NCBI GenBank assembly: GCA_905221605.1
Contig: CAJNDS010002303.1
Coordinates: forward strand, 237,042-301,041
Reading direction: 5' to 3'
Length of the DNA stretch: 64,000 nucleotides
Source: Symbiodinium natans
Taxonomy: Eukaryota > Sar > Dinophyceae > Suessiales > Symbiodiniaceae
Shown: one piece after another, positions 9,501-19,300 of the stretch
Layout of the letters: every line of letters begins with the position of its first letter
Position numbering within the stretch: position 1 is the first letter of the stretch
Made by a program: the position numbers and the translations under genes
The notes under the pieces: model-generated
The model's input: the letters and a program-made list of their open reading frames with translations, nothing else
Told to the model about the DNA's origin: nothing
Database searches by the model: none

Positions 9501-12500
9501 CTAGATGTCGTTTGGAACCGCCAACTTTAGCCTGCGCAGAACAGCCGAAGGGAAGCGTCCTAGTCCTTTGGACTATCTCCTCGTGCAGCCTGTCTATTGC
9601 TGTGGTACTATTGTTGCTGTCAAAGTTCCACAAGTTGAAACTGCGTGCGGCGTACAGCAAACAAGTCTGCCACAACATTCCACCTAAAGGTAACTGCCAA
9701 GCAGCGCCACCTTCTTCAGCAGGTCGTCGACGCTTTATCTCCGCCTCTAGGTCGAGCCATATCGACCAAAATCCCTGCTTCATCGCAGAGACCTGCCTTT
9801 CCACAGCACCTTTAGACTGCGGACGGTATCCTGGCACAACATCCACCATCGTAGGGTTCTCGCGCCTCTGCGCCGCGACCCTCTCGCACATAGATATCAG
9901 ACCCTGTTCGTTGTCGCACCGAAACGTTAAAGTCTTCTGGTGCAATCCAATTTCGCGGATAAACCGATCGATATTGAATAACAAGTTCGGGTCGTGTAGT
10001 TCCATGGCGGGGATAGACATTGAGTACCGGGACGCAACATGTACAAGAAGAAGAACCCTCAGTTTCCCAAAATAATAGAAATCGACCCCAATGGTTTGAT
10101 TCTCCTTCTGTAGCTGCCTCTTCAGTCTCCTGGCTGGGACTTTGCCTTTGCTAGAGCAGCAGCTTTCGCAGTTCACATCATAGGGAAAATGACCTCGGGA
10201 TCGATGTACCTGAAGCGCATGGCTTCGCAAAGGGATCCTTTCTTCAATCTCCTCTCCTTGTGGAACTGGGGCTTCAGGAGGTTGTTCCGGGTTTTGTGGG
10301 GAACGATTCGGTTGGTTTGAGGAAGATGGTGGTTCACCATCATCACGGTCCAAGATTAAGGGATCAGAGCCTGTGCCACTTCCTGGAAGGGGCAGCCCTC
10401 TGAGCATCCGCAGATGCCCAGTCAATGGCTGCTTTAAGCCTCCTTCCGGCACTCTCTCATCATTTCCCTTCAACACAATGCATGCCACATCAAGACAACA
10501 TGCCAAAACATGCCAAACATGCCGCAAACAAGCCAACAACTTTAAGGTTTTGGGCTTTCCCTTAATTGGGGCTTTCGGGCTTTTTCTACCAACCAATAAG
10601 ATTCGTTCTACGCAAACACGCTTGAAGCATTTTCGGGTGCGAATACGAATCCTACATCCTCCTTTTCGGGGCTTAATCCTCCTCATCTTAGGGGTTCTTT
10701 TGGAGTCTCTCTGAAACAGCTTTTCGAGCAATTTCCAAAGACCCGAGACAACGACCCCAACCAAGGCACTGAAGATCAGGATGAGGAACACCATCGCGGA
10801 CTCAACGACCACTCCTATGAATTTAACCGGGAACGAGCACGTACCTGGACGCGCCGTCGCAAGTTTGAGAGGCCTAATCCCTGCTGGCCTTTCTCCGGAG
10901 GGTTTAGGCAGCAGTGAGAGGGGCCTAATCCCTGCTGTCCTCTCTCCGGAGGGTTTAGGCAGGAGTGAGAGGGGCCTAATCCCCTCTACGCCCCCTGTGG
11001 CCAGATTTCCAAAGGGACGACGCAGGTCGGCTATTTTTGAGGTCTCTTGGCCACTCCATCCCAAACAAATCAAGTCAAGCCATGTCAAGGTTCCAGGGCC
11101 ATAGTTGCTGCCGCTTCTGCTTCCGGCAACAAGCAAGGGGAGCGATTCGTCATGCCACACACAAGCACACGTGCCATGCTTCAAGGTTCTAGGGACGTCA
11201 TGCCCAGCGCAAGCACAAGACAACATGTCAAACATGCCAGCACTGCCTTGCGTTAAGGCTTGGGACCCTTGAAATTCATGGTAAAACATCTCCTCCTTGC
11301 TCTTTTTGGCTCGCGCGTCTAGCGCGTCATTCTTCCAACCCCCAAAACAGAGCGGCGCTCCGCATGCGCCGATCCTTCCTTCTTCGAAAACAAAACTCTC
11401 ATGCCAACACACCGCAAAACATGCCACAAGCCATGCCAAGAACCATGCCAAAATATGCCAGCAAGACTTTCCTAAAGACTTCTGGGCCATTTCAGGGCGT
11501 TTTCGGGGTACTTTCGGGCATTTTCGGGGTGTTTCGGGGTAAGCTCTGTGCACTTCGGGCACGCTCAGGGTGCTTGCGGGGTCTTCTTGAGGAACTTCAG
11601 GGACCACTTTCGGGGATACTTCGGCTCTAAGCCCTCGCAGCAAGAAAGCAAACGGCGTCTCAAGCAAAGCATGCCGGCAATCACCGCTCTCTCTTCGTTG
11701 TGGCTTCTCGACTTCCGCCTTCTTTCCTCCTGTCGTCGCTTTCTTGAGGATGCTCGGTCCTGGCTGTGGCTTAACAACAGAGTCCTGCAGGCAGGTAATC
11801 GCGTCTATTTCCATGTCCGAGCCCGAAGGCTGGCGCGGAGAACGACCTTTCCCCGCTTTCTGGCGGCGACCCCCGCTCAAAGCCCACCAGGCCCGATTAG
11901 CGGATACAAGTTTCACGTTGCGTTTGCCTTTGTACAACCTAGACCCGGTTTTGTAGAGATACGTTCTCCACCCTTTCTCCACCGCCGCCCAGGGACTAAT
12001 GGCGTTAAACGTAACTTCCGCAACGAGAACCTCCGTCAAAAGAAGGCTACAATCACCGAAGACGACCTCTAAGTCGACGACGCCTGACACGGGGATCTTC
12101 CCCCCTGAAGCGTTGTACAGAGTGACCTCTCTCTCATGAGTCTTCACCACCCTGAATCCGCTGAGGTGTTCCGAGGAAACCACATGACACGTGGCTCCAG
12201 AATCCACTAACCAGACGTCCCTCGGTTCTAGCTGGAAGCTGGCGCAGATGCGCTCTACATCCCCTGCAGTCAACGAATTGCTAACAGGTCCCAATCGTTG
12301 CTTGTCGAGTGAAAAACCTACCCTACGCTCAGACGACTCAGAAAGGCTCAGTTCAGGACTTCGCTGGGCAAAGCGCATCGCCATCACACTCTGTGTTGGC
12401 TCTGCTTCCGCTTCGGACGCTGGTTCTCCCATAGCCCGAGCGCGGTTCTTCTTCTTCTGCTTCTTTCCTTTGCCCTTGCCTTCGCCCTTCTTTCCTTTGG

Positions 12501-13980
12501 CACCCTTGTCTCCCTTGGAGGTGGGCTTTCCTTTCGGCGTTGGAGAGCGAGGAGCTCCCTTCGGAGTGGGGGACCTCTGTCCTTTGGGGCCACCGGCGCC
12601 CTTTCCACTCTTCGACTCTCCTTTGCCGCCCTTGCCGCCTTTCTCACCAGCCTCACGCTGTCGTGACCAGCAATCCTTTGCCACATGACCATGCTTGCCG
12701 CAATGGTCGCAAAGCTTGCCGTCCATGCCACGGTTTGCTGCAGTCGGCACGTCGCACATCCTCAGCTGTTCTTCGAAATGCTTGAGGCTCTTCGTGAGCT
12801 CACTCCAGCTGTTGGCGTTGCCGTGCAGCGCCACATACTGTCTCGCCGGATGTGAAACGGCCTGCAGCAGGATGGAGCAGCGATCCGCTTCGGAGAGCTT
12901 CAACTCGGGGAAGTTGCTCAACTTGATCTCCGCCTTGGCGATTTCGTCCTCCAAGTGTCTGATGATGTCCATGGGCTTCTTGAGCCCCGAACACTGGGCA
13001 TGCAACTTCACGCAACCGTCTCTCACGTAGACGGCTTCCATTCGAGACACAATGGAGTAGTTGAGGTGCAGTGTGCGAACTGCCTCGTAGCCAGTAGCAG
13101 ACATGCTCTGCCTTTTGCTACAGCTTCGAAGCAACTCTAAACCACGCTCCCACTTCGCCAAGCTCTGGGAAAGCAGGTAAAACAACTTCGCTGACCGAGC
13201 TGCGGTGTCAGGAGGCAAACGGTCCTGTCGGATCTCGTCCTTGACACTGATGCAGAGTCGAAGCTCGTTCACGTAGGCCTCGTCTTGCAGGGCCAACCAT
13301 GAACTCATCGTCTCCAGGAAGCCGTGCCAGGCCTCAATCTCTCGCATTCTGTCTCTACCCATCTCCTGGTGGGCTATGACAGGCAGCTGTGGAAGGTACT
13401 TGTCTGCACGGTTGGAAACGTATCCACCAGATGAACTTCCAGTCTCTTTAGGCCTTGAAGAAGGAAGTGAACTTCCTGTGGACGAAGTTGCAGCGAGGAA
13501 CGGGTCACTTGGTGCAGATGCCGCTGCGGCTTCCGCCTTGGCTTTAGCCTCAGCAGCTGCAAGTTCGGCATCGTTCCTCCTCTTCTCTTCGCTGTCCATG
13601 CGACGAAGCATGGTCGCCACAAGCTGTTGGTTCTGTTCCAACTGCTTCCGGTACTGGTCCATCATGGCTTCCTGCTGTCTCTGCTGCTGCTGCATCACTC
13701 GCAGCATCTCAACCACCAAACTCTCTCCAACAGCACCACCACCTGGAGCGGTGACTGGCTGTGAACTCGTCGCTGGCGTTGAGGTCGGAACTCCTTGAGT
13801 TCCAAAGGCAGCAAAGGGGTTCGGCTGCTGTCCTACCGGATTCTCACCGGTTCCAAACAGCAAGGCTTCCTCCTCGGGAGTGTTGTCAGGGACTGGGACT
13901 TGCTCAGGAGGCAACGTCCCGTGCACCGGAGAACCCTGTGGGCTTCCATGCACACTTCCGCCTTGCTCTGGAGTCGCCAT
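6526..13980 (-). CDS. Copia-type Gag-Pol polyprotein, 2484 residues, with extra domains
   Basis: The single frame starts at ATG 13980 in a favourable context (GCCATGGCG). Approximate domains are as follows. Gag has a CCHC knuckle (CDHCGKHGHVAKDC, 421-434) followed by a long Lys/Gly-rich tail. The aspartic protease has VDSGATCHV near 590. The integrase has an HHCC zinc site near 1255, first D in GVDFYYF near 1298, D in RCDNEQG near 1352 and E in KGAVERQ near 1392. The RT active site is YVDDLL near 1870. RNase H spans about 2055-2185 (FVDASWG, LSSAEAEL). There are two oddities. The interval between protease and integrase is about 490 residues longer than in the second element and carries hydrophobic segments (about 840-865, 1053-1083 and 1147-1170) plus a 17-residue tandem repeat. 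After RNase H there is a tail with LELCCEESSAIARA (about 2268) and HLSTLCSSGCPLR (about 2325), suggestive of a SAM-methyltransferase fold. It is probably processed by its own protease. Confidence 0.9.
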   Translation of the reverse strand: MATPEQGGSVHGSPQGSPVHGTLPPEQVPVPDNTPEEEALLFGTGENPVGQQPNPFAAFGTQGVPTSTPATSSQPVTAPGGGAVGESLVVEMLRVMQQQQRQQEAMMDQYRKQLEQNQQLVATMLRRMDSEEKRRNDAELAAAEAKAKAEAAAASAPSDPFLAATSSTGSSLPSSRPKETGSSSGGYVSNRADKYLPQLPVIAHQEMGRDRMREIEAWHGFLETMSSWLALQDEAYVNELRLCISVKDEIRQDRLPPDTAARSAKLFYLLSQSLAKWERGLELLRSCSKRQSMSATGYEAVRTLHLNYSIVSRMEAVYVRDGCVKLHAQCSGLKKPMDIIRHLEDEIAKAEIKLSNFPELKLSEADRCSILLQAVSHPARQYVALHGNANSWSELTKSLKHFEEQLRMCDVPTAANRGMDGKLCDHCGKHGHVAKDCWSRQREAGEKGGKGGKGESKSGKGAGGPKGQRSPTPKGAPRSPTPKGKPTSKGDKGAKGKKGEGKGKGKKQKKKNRARAMGEPASEAEAEPTQSVMAMRFAQRSPELSLSESSERRVGFSLDKQRLGPVSNSLTAGDVERICASFQLEPRDVWLVDSGATCHVVSSEHLSGFRVVKTHEREVTLYNASGGKIPVSGVVDLEVVFGDCSLLLTEVLVAEVTFNAISPWAAVEKGWRTYLYKTGSRLYKGKRNVKLVSANRAWWALSGGRRQKAGKGRSPRQPSGSDMEIDAITCLQDSVVKPQPGPSILKKATTGGKKAEVEKPQRRESGDCRHALLETPFAFLLRGLRAEVSPKVVPEVPQEDPASTLSVPEVHRAYPETPRKCPKVPRKRPEMAQKSLGKSCWHILAWFLAWLVACFAVCWHESFVFEEGRIGACGAPLCFGGWKNDALDARAKKSKEEMFYHEFQGSQALTQGSAGMFDMLSCACAGHDVPRTLKHGTCACVWHDESLPLLVAGSRSGSNYGPGTLTWLDLICLGWSGQETSKIADLRRPFGNLATGGVEGIRPLSLLPKPSGERTAGIRPLSLLPKPSGERPAGIRPLKLATARPGTCSFPVKFIGVVVESAMVFLILIFSALVGVVVSGLWKLLEKLFQRDSKRTPKMRRIKPRKGGCRIRIRTRKCFKRVCVERILLVGRKSPKAPIKGKPKTLKLLACLRHVWHVLACCLDVACIVLKGNDERVPEGGLKQPLTGHLRMLRGLPLPGSGTGSDPLILDRDDGEPPSSSNQPNRSPQNPEQPPEAPVPQGEEIEERIPLRSHALQVHRSRGHFPYDVNCESCCSSKGKVPARRLKRQLQKENQTIGVDFYYFGKLRVLLLVHVASRYSMSIPAMELHDPNLLFNIDRFIREIGLHQKTLTFRCDNEQGLISMCERVAAQRRENPTMVDVVPGYRPQSKGAVERQVSAMKQGFWSIWLDLEAEIKRRRPAEEGGAAWQLPLGGMLWQTCLLYAARSFNLWNFDSNNSTTAIDRLHEEIVQRTRTLPFGCSAQAKVGGSKRHLEKFRGAKTVRVSYLGPVHPRGGGVYGTVIGGDGEIEVFPACRGIFERDEPTYDSPTLLLAKANPLVLDTQDPEKPLLFEPPAESIVPKEEEIEAPEDEEMLPDYVPDYEPTEVGSEGHEGVAGGDLPEPDMEDMEIDWLTDHYLQKLGEGPDCRAVSNQAASSFELKFGGGRIRCQVPQQAVSETSGELLDPKLLYLSMKLELEELESFNVGEVVSEREAYRLAKESGRRVLSSRWVNTVKKPGLYRSRLVVRDFAAMGGTTLAEGIYSPTTSLEGLRLLLSVLCRKGSVLSCDVSVAFMHAAIARPEFVQLPSNIGNAKTGERVFLKLFRAMNGLRSAPLSWYKELSAYLGNQGFQQILDPTIFRKKTKNGLVIVLFYVDDLLIWAENTAEARKVYEDLKKRYKLKLTGELLEGKPGEVSFLGRRIFRKKPGEPCVYFGLDAKYLRSCCEEYGITKVAPKLPPLERRYADLIKKGQDTPLTPEAHERHRRTLGRLAWASLSRPDLQYVCGFLGRHQSAPNEAAEACMRDVLRWVSGLPRKVQVFPSRRELLAPDEDRESVSCFVDASWGLNSVSGGIVTWNNCCLKTFSRKQTTVALSSAEAELAALTEIAREGLYISLLVQTMVEGMPSDSEEGRYQLHAYGDSESALSIAQMSTLLRKVRHIELRAAFLQQLVAKERLTLEYIPGKLNPADALTKSPTAEKLVSLCEAAGLINEPESWSSISEENVEEVRNEPNITEEVSSNAVRSSPLEVPSSWMEAVTAVARGTVSLVVLELCCEESSAIARACAREKGIAYFGVTREINLLSKNTFLVLEEILRVLKQGKVRVFAHLSTLCSSGCPLRYLRFRKRRGLELWRKTLKIHKSCWRLIGKLFGPYSSNEGLLLTHEWPERSSLWKETVFLEVSKSIGPTQGCLVDRCCFEKKEKTWKRWWFASNSAACVWELSSYVCAGNHEHSKSASLKESGTYPEELGKALVRIGKKILKQEERKD

Positions 13981-14604
13981 GGCGTGGAGGTACTTAACAC
14001 AGGCGCTGGAGTCACTCTCAGTGCTCCGCTACCATGTGAAAAGCAGAGCTCGCGCAGCAGTCTCTTTTTCACTTCGCACTTGAGCCAAACACCAAAGTGT
14101 TCAGCAAGCTTCAGTTCTTGCAGCAAGCTCTCTCCAAGAGCTAAGGGCTCCAAAAGCTACGAATTCCATCTCAACTTTGTTCTACAAAGGAGGTAAAGCA
14201 AAAGAACAATGCAACTGCTTTGGTCTACACCTCGGGGACTTCAGGTCACTTCCGAACAGCAAAACAGCGAAGCTTCAGAGTCCACTCTGCACTCCTACTC
14301 CCATCCTACACGTCCAACGGCAACGAACGAAGTGGCGGGGACACGGAGTGAGTTGCAACAAGACAGAACCTCAGAGTTCTGACACGCACTTCTTCACTAC
14401 TGCTCTCAAGCAGTTCCAAGTGCTTCAAAACTCATCCAAGACAAGACATGTGTCGCAGTCAACCCAAACATGCTTTAGGGACTTTGGGCAAAACCAAACA
14501 TGCTCATGCCAAGTCATGCAGCAGAAAAACTCTTATGCCTTCTCTCTGTATGGTCAAACACCACATGGCACCAACTGGGCAAAACACTACAGGTGAATTT
14601 TACA
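13981..14604 (-). other. 5' LTR/leader region of copia element 1
   Basis: These 624 bp lie between the presumed LTR start (14604) and the Gag-Pol ATG. They should contain promoter, LTR end and primer-binding site, but I cannot place the LTR/leader boundary because the matching 3' LTR is missing. The stretch carries repeated ACATGC/CATGCCAA words that also occur in the odd protease-integrase insert (about 10480-11470). No gene seen. Confidence 0.5.
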
Positions 14605-15959
14605 CAAAAATATGACACGTTCAGCACAGTTCGGTGATGGCACTCCGTGTTGGATGTGAGTTTTTCCTCTCTGTTGGTCTCCCTTATCGCTACAAGCGCG
14701 CTCGCCCCTCCTCATCAGCACATGTGTGCCCTCGCGCGCCACCTTTTGCTAAGCCTCCTTAATAGGTGCAAGGGCCAGAACCCAGTGCAATGGCTCTTTG
14801 CTGTCAAGTGCTATAACTCGGTGTAGAAGCTCTTCAAGATCCAGACAGAGCAGCTGGCAGCTCACAAAAGCAGCTCACAGAAGCTGCAGCTCATAAGCTT
14901 CACAGCAGCAGTTCACAGAAACTGAGCTTAGCTCACGGCTCAGCAGCTTTACAGAAGCAGCTCACAGCAGCTCAGTGGCTGGCTAACAACTCACAGTCGG
15001 CTCATAGCTCACAGAACAGACTTACAACAAGCTTCCGTTGTGACGGTTTTGACCGCGTTCCGTGTTGTGACCATGTTGTGACCGCGAGTTGTCAAAAACA
15101 CCAAAAGTTGTGTCATTTTGCAGTGGTGTGACGTCGTTGTGACGTAGTGAGCAACTGCAAAGAGACGTTTTTCATTTTTTAAAAAATCCGCAGTGACCGT
15201 AGTGACCGCTGTAGTGACCGTGGTGACTGTAAGAAGTCAATTGGTTCATAAGACTTATGCGGGAAACTTGGCACTTTGCACGCCCGGAACATCGGAGACC
15301 GAGAGAAGAGATCCGCGATGTATTGGGCCAAGGTACCGCACGAGTGGTGATTCATGCTAAGACGGCGCTGGGATATTTCCAAAGGCTGTGGAGCACGGCA
15401 GCCCATGCCGAGCTGCAGACATCTTGCAGGCGCGTCAAATCCCAAAAGGAAGGCCTGATGTGATTCTGATCTGGTGCTCTATGCAAGTGGAACATGCTTC
15501 TGCATGTTCCCGTGTTTAACTTGCTTTGGACGGAGCTTGGAGCTGCAGTGCAGAGTGTCGAACTTGCGATTTGCGTCCATTCGCAGCCTTGATTTCTGTC
15601 AAGGTCTTTTGTGGCTAAAACCCCAAATCCAAAGCCCTAAAACCCTGGGCGTAAAGCCGAAACCCCAAAGCGCAAGCCCTAAACCAGAAAGTGTTGAAGC
15701 CCTAAAGCCTAAATCCTCAAAGCCCTAAACCCTAAACCCCAAAGCTAAAGCACCAAACTTTAACTGCAAAGCCTAAAGCCGACAGCTAAAGTCTTAAACC
15801 CGCTTTTTGAGCATGGTGAAACATTGGCAGGAACGGAATTCACCCTGCGCCTCACCCTCCCACCCCCCATTCGCGGTAGCATAAAGAGGCTCGCTACCAA
15901 AAAAAGCAAGGCTCCAACAATTCAGGAGATTCCTAATTCGGCCTCAATAGTGGAAGAAG
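14605..15959. other. Inter-element spacer with degenerate word clusters
   Basis: No gene is recognised; an 88-residue minus-strand frame (15179-15445) has no known motif. Three word clusters stand out: AGCTCACA(G) repeated about ten times at 14850-15020, TGTGAC(C/G) repeated at 15035-15230, and degenerate CCCTAAA-like repeats at 15610-15800. The last is the only telomere-like tract in the first 26 kb. Confidence 0.5.
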
Positions 15960-16048
15960 GTGGCTGATCAGTGATGTTTTTGTCATGTTTTGGATCAGCT
16001 TGTATAGGTTTGTTTTGCTTCGGAGTGATTGGGAATCCGTGTGATCCC
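15960..16048 (+). repeat. 5' LTR of copia element 2 (89 bp)
   Basis: Identical base for base to 25058-25146. It begins GTGGCTGATCAG and ends GTGTGATCCC. The eight bases GTGGAAGA precede both copies, with a 2-bp difference between them and the LTR, so the left copy may carry a trace of polypurine tract. Confidence 0.9.
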
Positions 16049-16379
16049 TGGAGGCAAGTTTGGGTTTGAGCCCAGTGGACCGGAATCTCTTGCACTCGGA
16101 CCGTGTAAGTGAGTACCGGGAAGCCTACCCTGTGAGGAGGCGGATCCGGACTCATCAGGCTTGGAAGCAGTTGGTTCAGCGGCTGTTGAGGCACTTTGGA
16201 GCCCGGGCAAGGTGGTTTGTCTGGAACTGGATTGGTTGTGACCGATCTTGGAGGAATACGGTGCTTGGTAGAGTAGAACTAAGGTTCTTCAGGAGCCTGG
16301 ACCATCTGGTGTTGGTGAGAGAATTTTCGCCAGAAGACGTTGTGGAGAGACTGCAGGCTGGAGCCTGAGTTCAGGAACT
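16049..16379 (+). promoter_or_regulatory. Leader with probable tRNA primer-binding site
   Basis: The leader starts TGGAGGCAAGTTTG directly after the LTR, where the 3' CCA end of a tRNA primer would pair. The tRNA could not be identified by eye. The 331-bp untranslated leader has an open 102-residue frame (16060-16368) of unknown meaning. Confidence 0.5.
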
Positions 16380-19300
16380 ATGTTGAATACATCCCCACGA
16401 CATACCAGTGGAGCTCATGTGAGGAGTCCAAGAGGTGGACGAGAGCGTGGAAGCTCTGTGCCCATCATGGATGCTGAGACAAGGCGAAGGGTAGACCCTT
16501 TTCCGGGTTTGGGAAATCCCAACCCACTGTGGGTGCAAGGTTTGGCACAAGGAAGCCAACCTGTGTATGGCCCAGTGCCCAGAGGTCGAACTCCCGCCAG
16601 AAGCCCTCATGGGGTAGCTACTGGAGCACCCCAACAGACAATGGGAGGCCCTTCGTTTCCCCCTGGTTTGCCTCAGCAAGCGGTAGGAAGTCCTTCGTTA
16701 CCACCAGGACTATCCACTGGACCTCCTCAACCTGTGGTGACACCATCACAAACATCACCCGACGTGCAAGGGTTGACGAGACAAGTGCGAGAATTGGAAA
16801 GCATGATGCAGCAACTGGTTGTGCAGCAACAGCAGTTTATGCAAACGATGACTTCGTCCATGGTGCAGCAACAGCAGCAGCATCAGCAGTGGATGATACA
16901 GCAGCATCAGCAACAGCAGCCACAGCAACAGCAACAGGTGAATCCCCCCTTACCTCAGGATGGTGTTCCTGAGAACATGCCCAGTTCTTCTTCGGGATGT
17001 CAAGGTGCATCGCCAGTGGGTACTCCTGCGAAGGGGACCCAGCTTTTTCGGATGGCGAGCCCAAGTCCCCCACTGAGACCTCCACCTCTGGAGCAAGAAA
17101 GGGAAAGGGATGTGTTTGCTCGATCGGACAAATGGTTGCCCAGTTTGCCGACCATTGACTTTTCGTCTTGGAAGGATCGCATCTCTGAAGCTCTTGGATT
17201 CTTGACCTGGATGGAGAAGCTGACCAGTTGGGTTGGTTTGGGTTCAGAAGTGTTTCCCAATGAGCTCATGCATGCGGTGAAGACTCAAGAAGAGTCTCGG
17301 CTGAAACAGGATCGACTTACTGTGGAGCAACAGAAGAGGTCGACGAGGCTGATGCACATCCTGCGACAGACTTTTGCAAATCATGAGAAGAGTTCTCTGA
17401 TTTTGCAGACATATGTTGAAAGTGAGAGCACTTATCAACAATCTGGTTTTGTGGCTTTGAGATTGCTGGCGAAGGAGTTTTGCCTGAAGTCGCGAGCTGA
17501 ATGCCTGTTCTTTCGGTCGCAGCTGGTGAATCAAACCGTGAAAGCACCCAGTATTCCGGAGATCATTCGAAAGATTGAGCATGAGTTGAACAAGTACACC
17601 AAGCTGCTCAATAGTCTTGATCCCGATGTGCATGCTGGTGGTTTGCAGATCCAAGAAGCGGATTCGGTTATGGTTTTGCTGCGCAGTTTGCCAGATCGGT
17701 GTAGAAGCCATTGCTTGTTGCATGGCGATAGTGAATCGTTTGAAGATCTGAAAAGAGTTGCTCTGAAGTTTGAGGTGCAACAAAGGGTGTGGTCAGAAGC
17801 CCCTGGCACGAAGCTTCAACCTTTTCGAGATCCCAATGAGGGAAAGGGCAACGAAGGAAAACCAAAAGGCAAAGGAAAGGAACAGAAAGGCAAGCGCGAA
17901 TCAAGCAAAGGTGCTGGCAAACGAGCTTCAAGCCAGAACAAGAAGGATGTGGAGTGCTATGTGTGTGGTGGAAAGGGACATTATGCCCGCGATTGCTGGT
18001 ATAAGGAGGGAGATTCAGGCAAGAAGCCCAATTCCCCCAATGCTAAGGCGAAAGCCAAGGCAAAAGGAGATCCCAAGAAGAAGCCCGAAAAGGGAAAGCC
18101 CAAAGGAAAAGGCAAAGGAAAGGGGAAGACAGTTGCTGAAGTCTCCCAAGAGGGTGAGTCGAGTGACTACCAGCTAACTGGAGGTGAATGGAATGAACCT
18201 GAGTCAGAGGCCCGAGTGGAATCTGTGTTGCAACCTCTGGAAGGATTGCTCGATGAAGTGAGAAAAGAGTGGATTCCCCGGAGTACTGATGAGATAGATT
18301 GGTCATGGGAAGTTGAGACGAGAGTCCGGATTGCCGAGTTGGAGCATCGGATCTCTACCGATTTATCTCAGATGTTGCCATCTAAGTCAGTTCGGTCTTT
18401 GATGAAACCTCCGATGAATCAAGTCAAAAGCATGGAAAAGGATGATGCAAGCAAATGGTGGTTGATTGACTCAGGAGCATCGGTGACTGTGATTGCGAAA
18501 AGATACTTGGATGAGTTCCAGATCTTGGATCGGAAGGCGTTGGGACCTAATGAGAGGTACTCAGCAGCCAACGATACCCCGGTGAATGTCTTCGAGCGAG
18601 TTCGCATCCGAGCCTTGCTGCCTATGTATGAAGGAAAGCAGTATCTTGGTTTGACATCGGTGTGTGTGACTGGAGTTGTAGCAGATGTGGCTCACAACAT
18701 CTTGAGCACCGAGCAGATGGTGAATACTGGTTGGGAAGTGAAGTTCACTCGAAGAGAGATTTCGCTGCGACACGAGAAGAAAGGAGTCATGGGATATGGA
18801 GTATCCTGGGCTGGATGTCCTTGGATCTACCTGCAAGGTGATGCTGGAAAGCGAAAGAAAGTAACCTTTGGAAGAACTGAGGTTCGACCCATGGATGTGG
18901 ATGATGGCCAACGACCGATGGAGGTTGATCAGATGCAGTCAGTGCAGTCAATGACCAAGAAAAAGCAAGAAGAAATGGAGCTGCATCGGATGCGAGGCCA
19001 CATTCCTTTTTCGTCCGAATGTCCTCATTGTCGGATGACAAGAGGAACAACCCAGCATCGTCGGACCAAGGATGCTCAAGACCGACCCGTGGCGTTGCAA
19101 GCAGATTTCTGCTTCATCAACCTGGTAACTGGTACTTTTGCGAAAGACCAGCCGACGGCTCCCAACATGAAAGTACTGGTCATGACTGAAATGTCAACCA
19201 GAATGATTGGATGTCTGTTGGTAGGGACCAATGCTGACAATACCTCCAGCTGGATTCGTTATTGGATGAATGCTTTCGGACTGGACATTGCAGGGTCTGC

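Larger units (their letters stand above)
6474..14604 (-). mobile_element. Ty1/copia-type LTR retrotransposon 1 (minus strand)
   Basis: The element has one long gag-pol frame (6526-13980) in the order gag, protease, integrase, RT, RNase H, which is diagnostic of Ty1/copia. On the minus strand the stop codon is followed within about 30 bp by a purine-rich tract, then by TGTAAAATTCACCT (6474-6487). The same 14-mer stands 624 bp upstream of the start codon (14591-14604). I take these as the two LTR starts, but the similarity does not continue past the 14-mer. The 3' LTR is therefore truncated or replaced, or the terminal repeat is exceptionally short. The intact frame suggests a young or recently active copy. 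An 11-14 bp repeat of this kind is too long for a copia target-site duplication, which is usually 5 bp. Confidence 0.8.
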
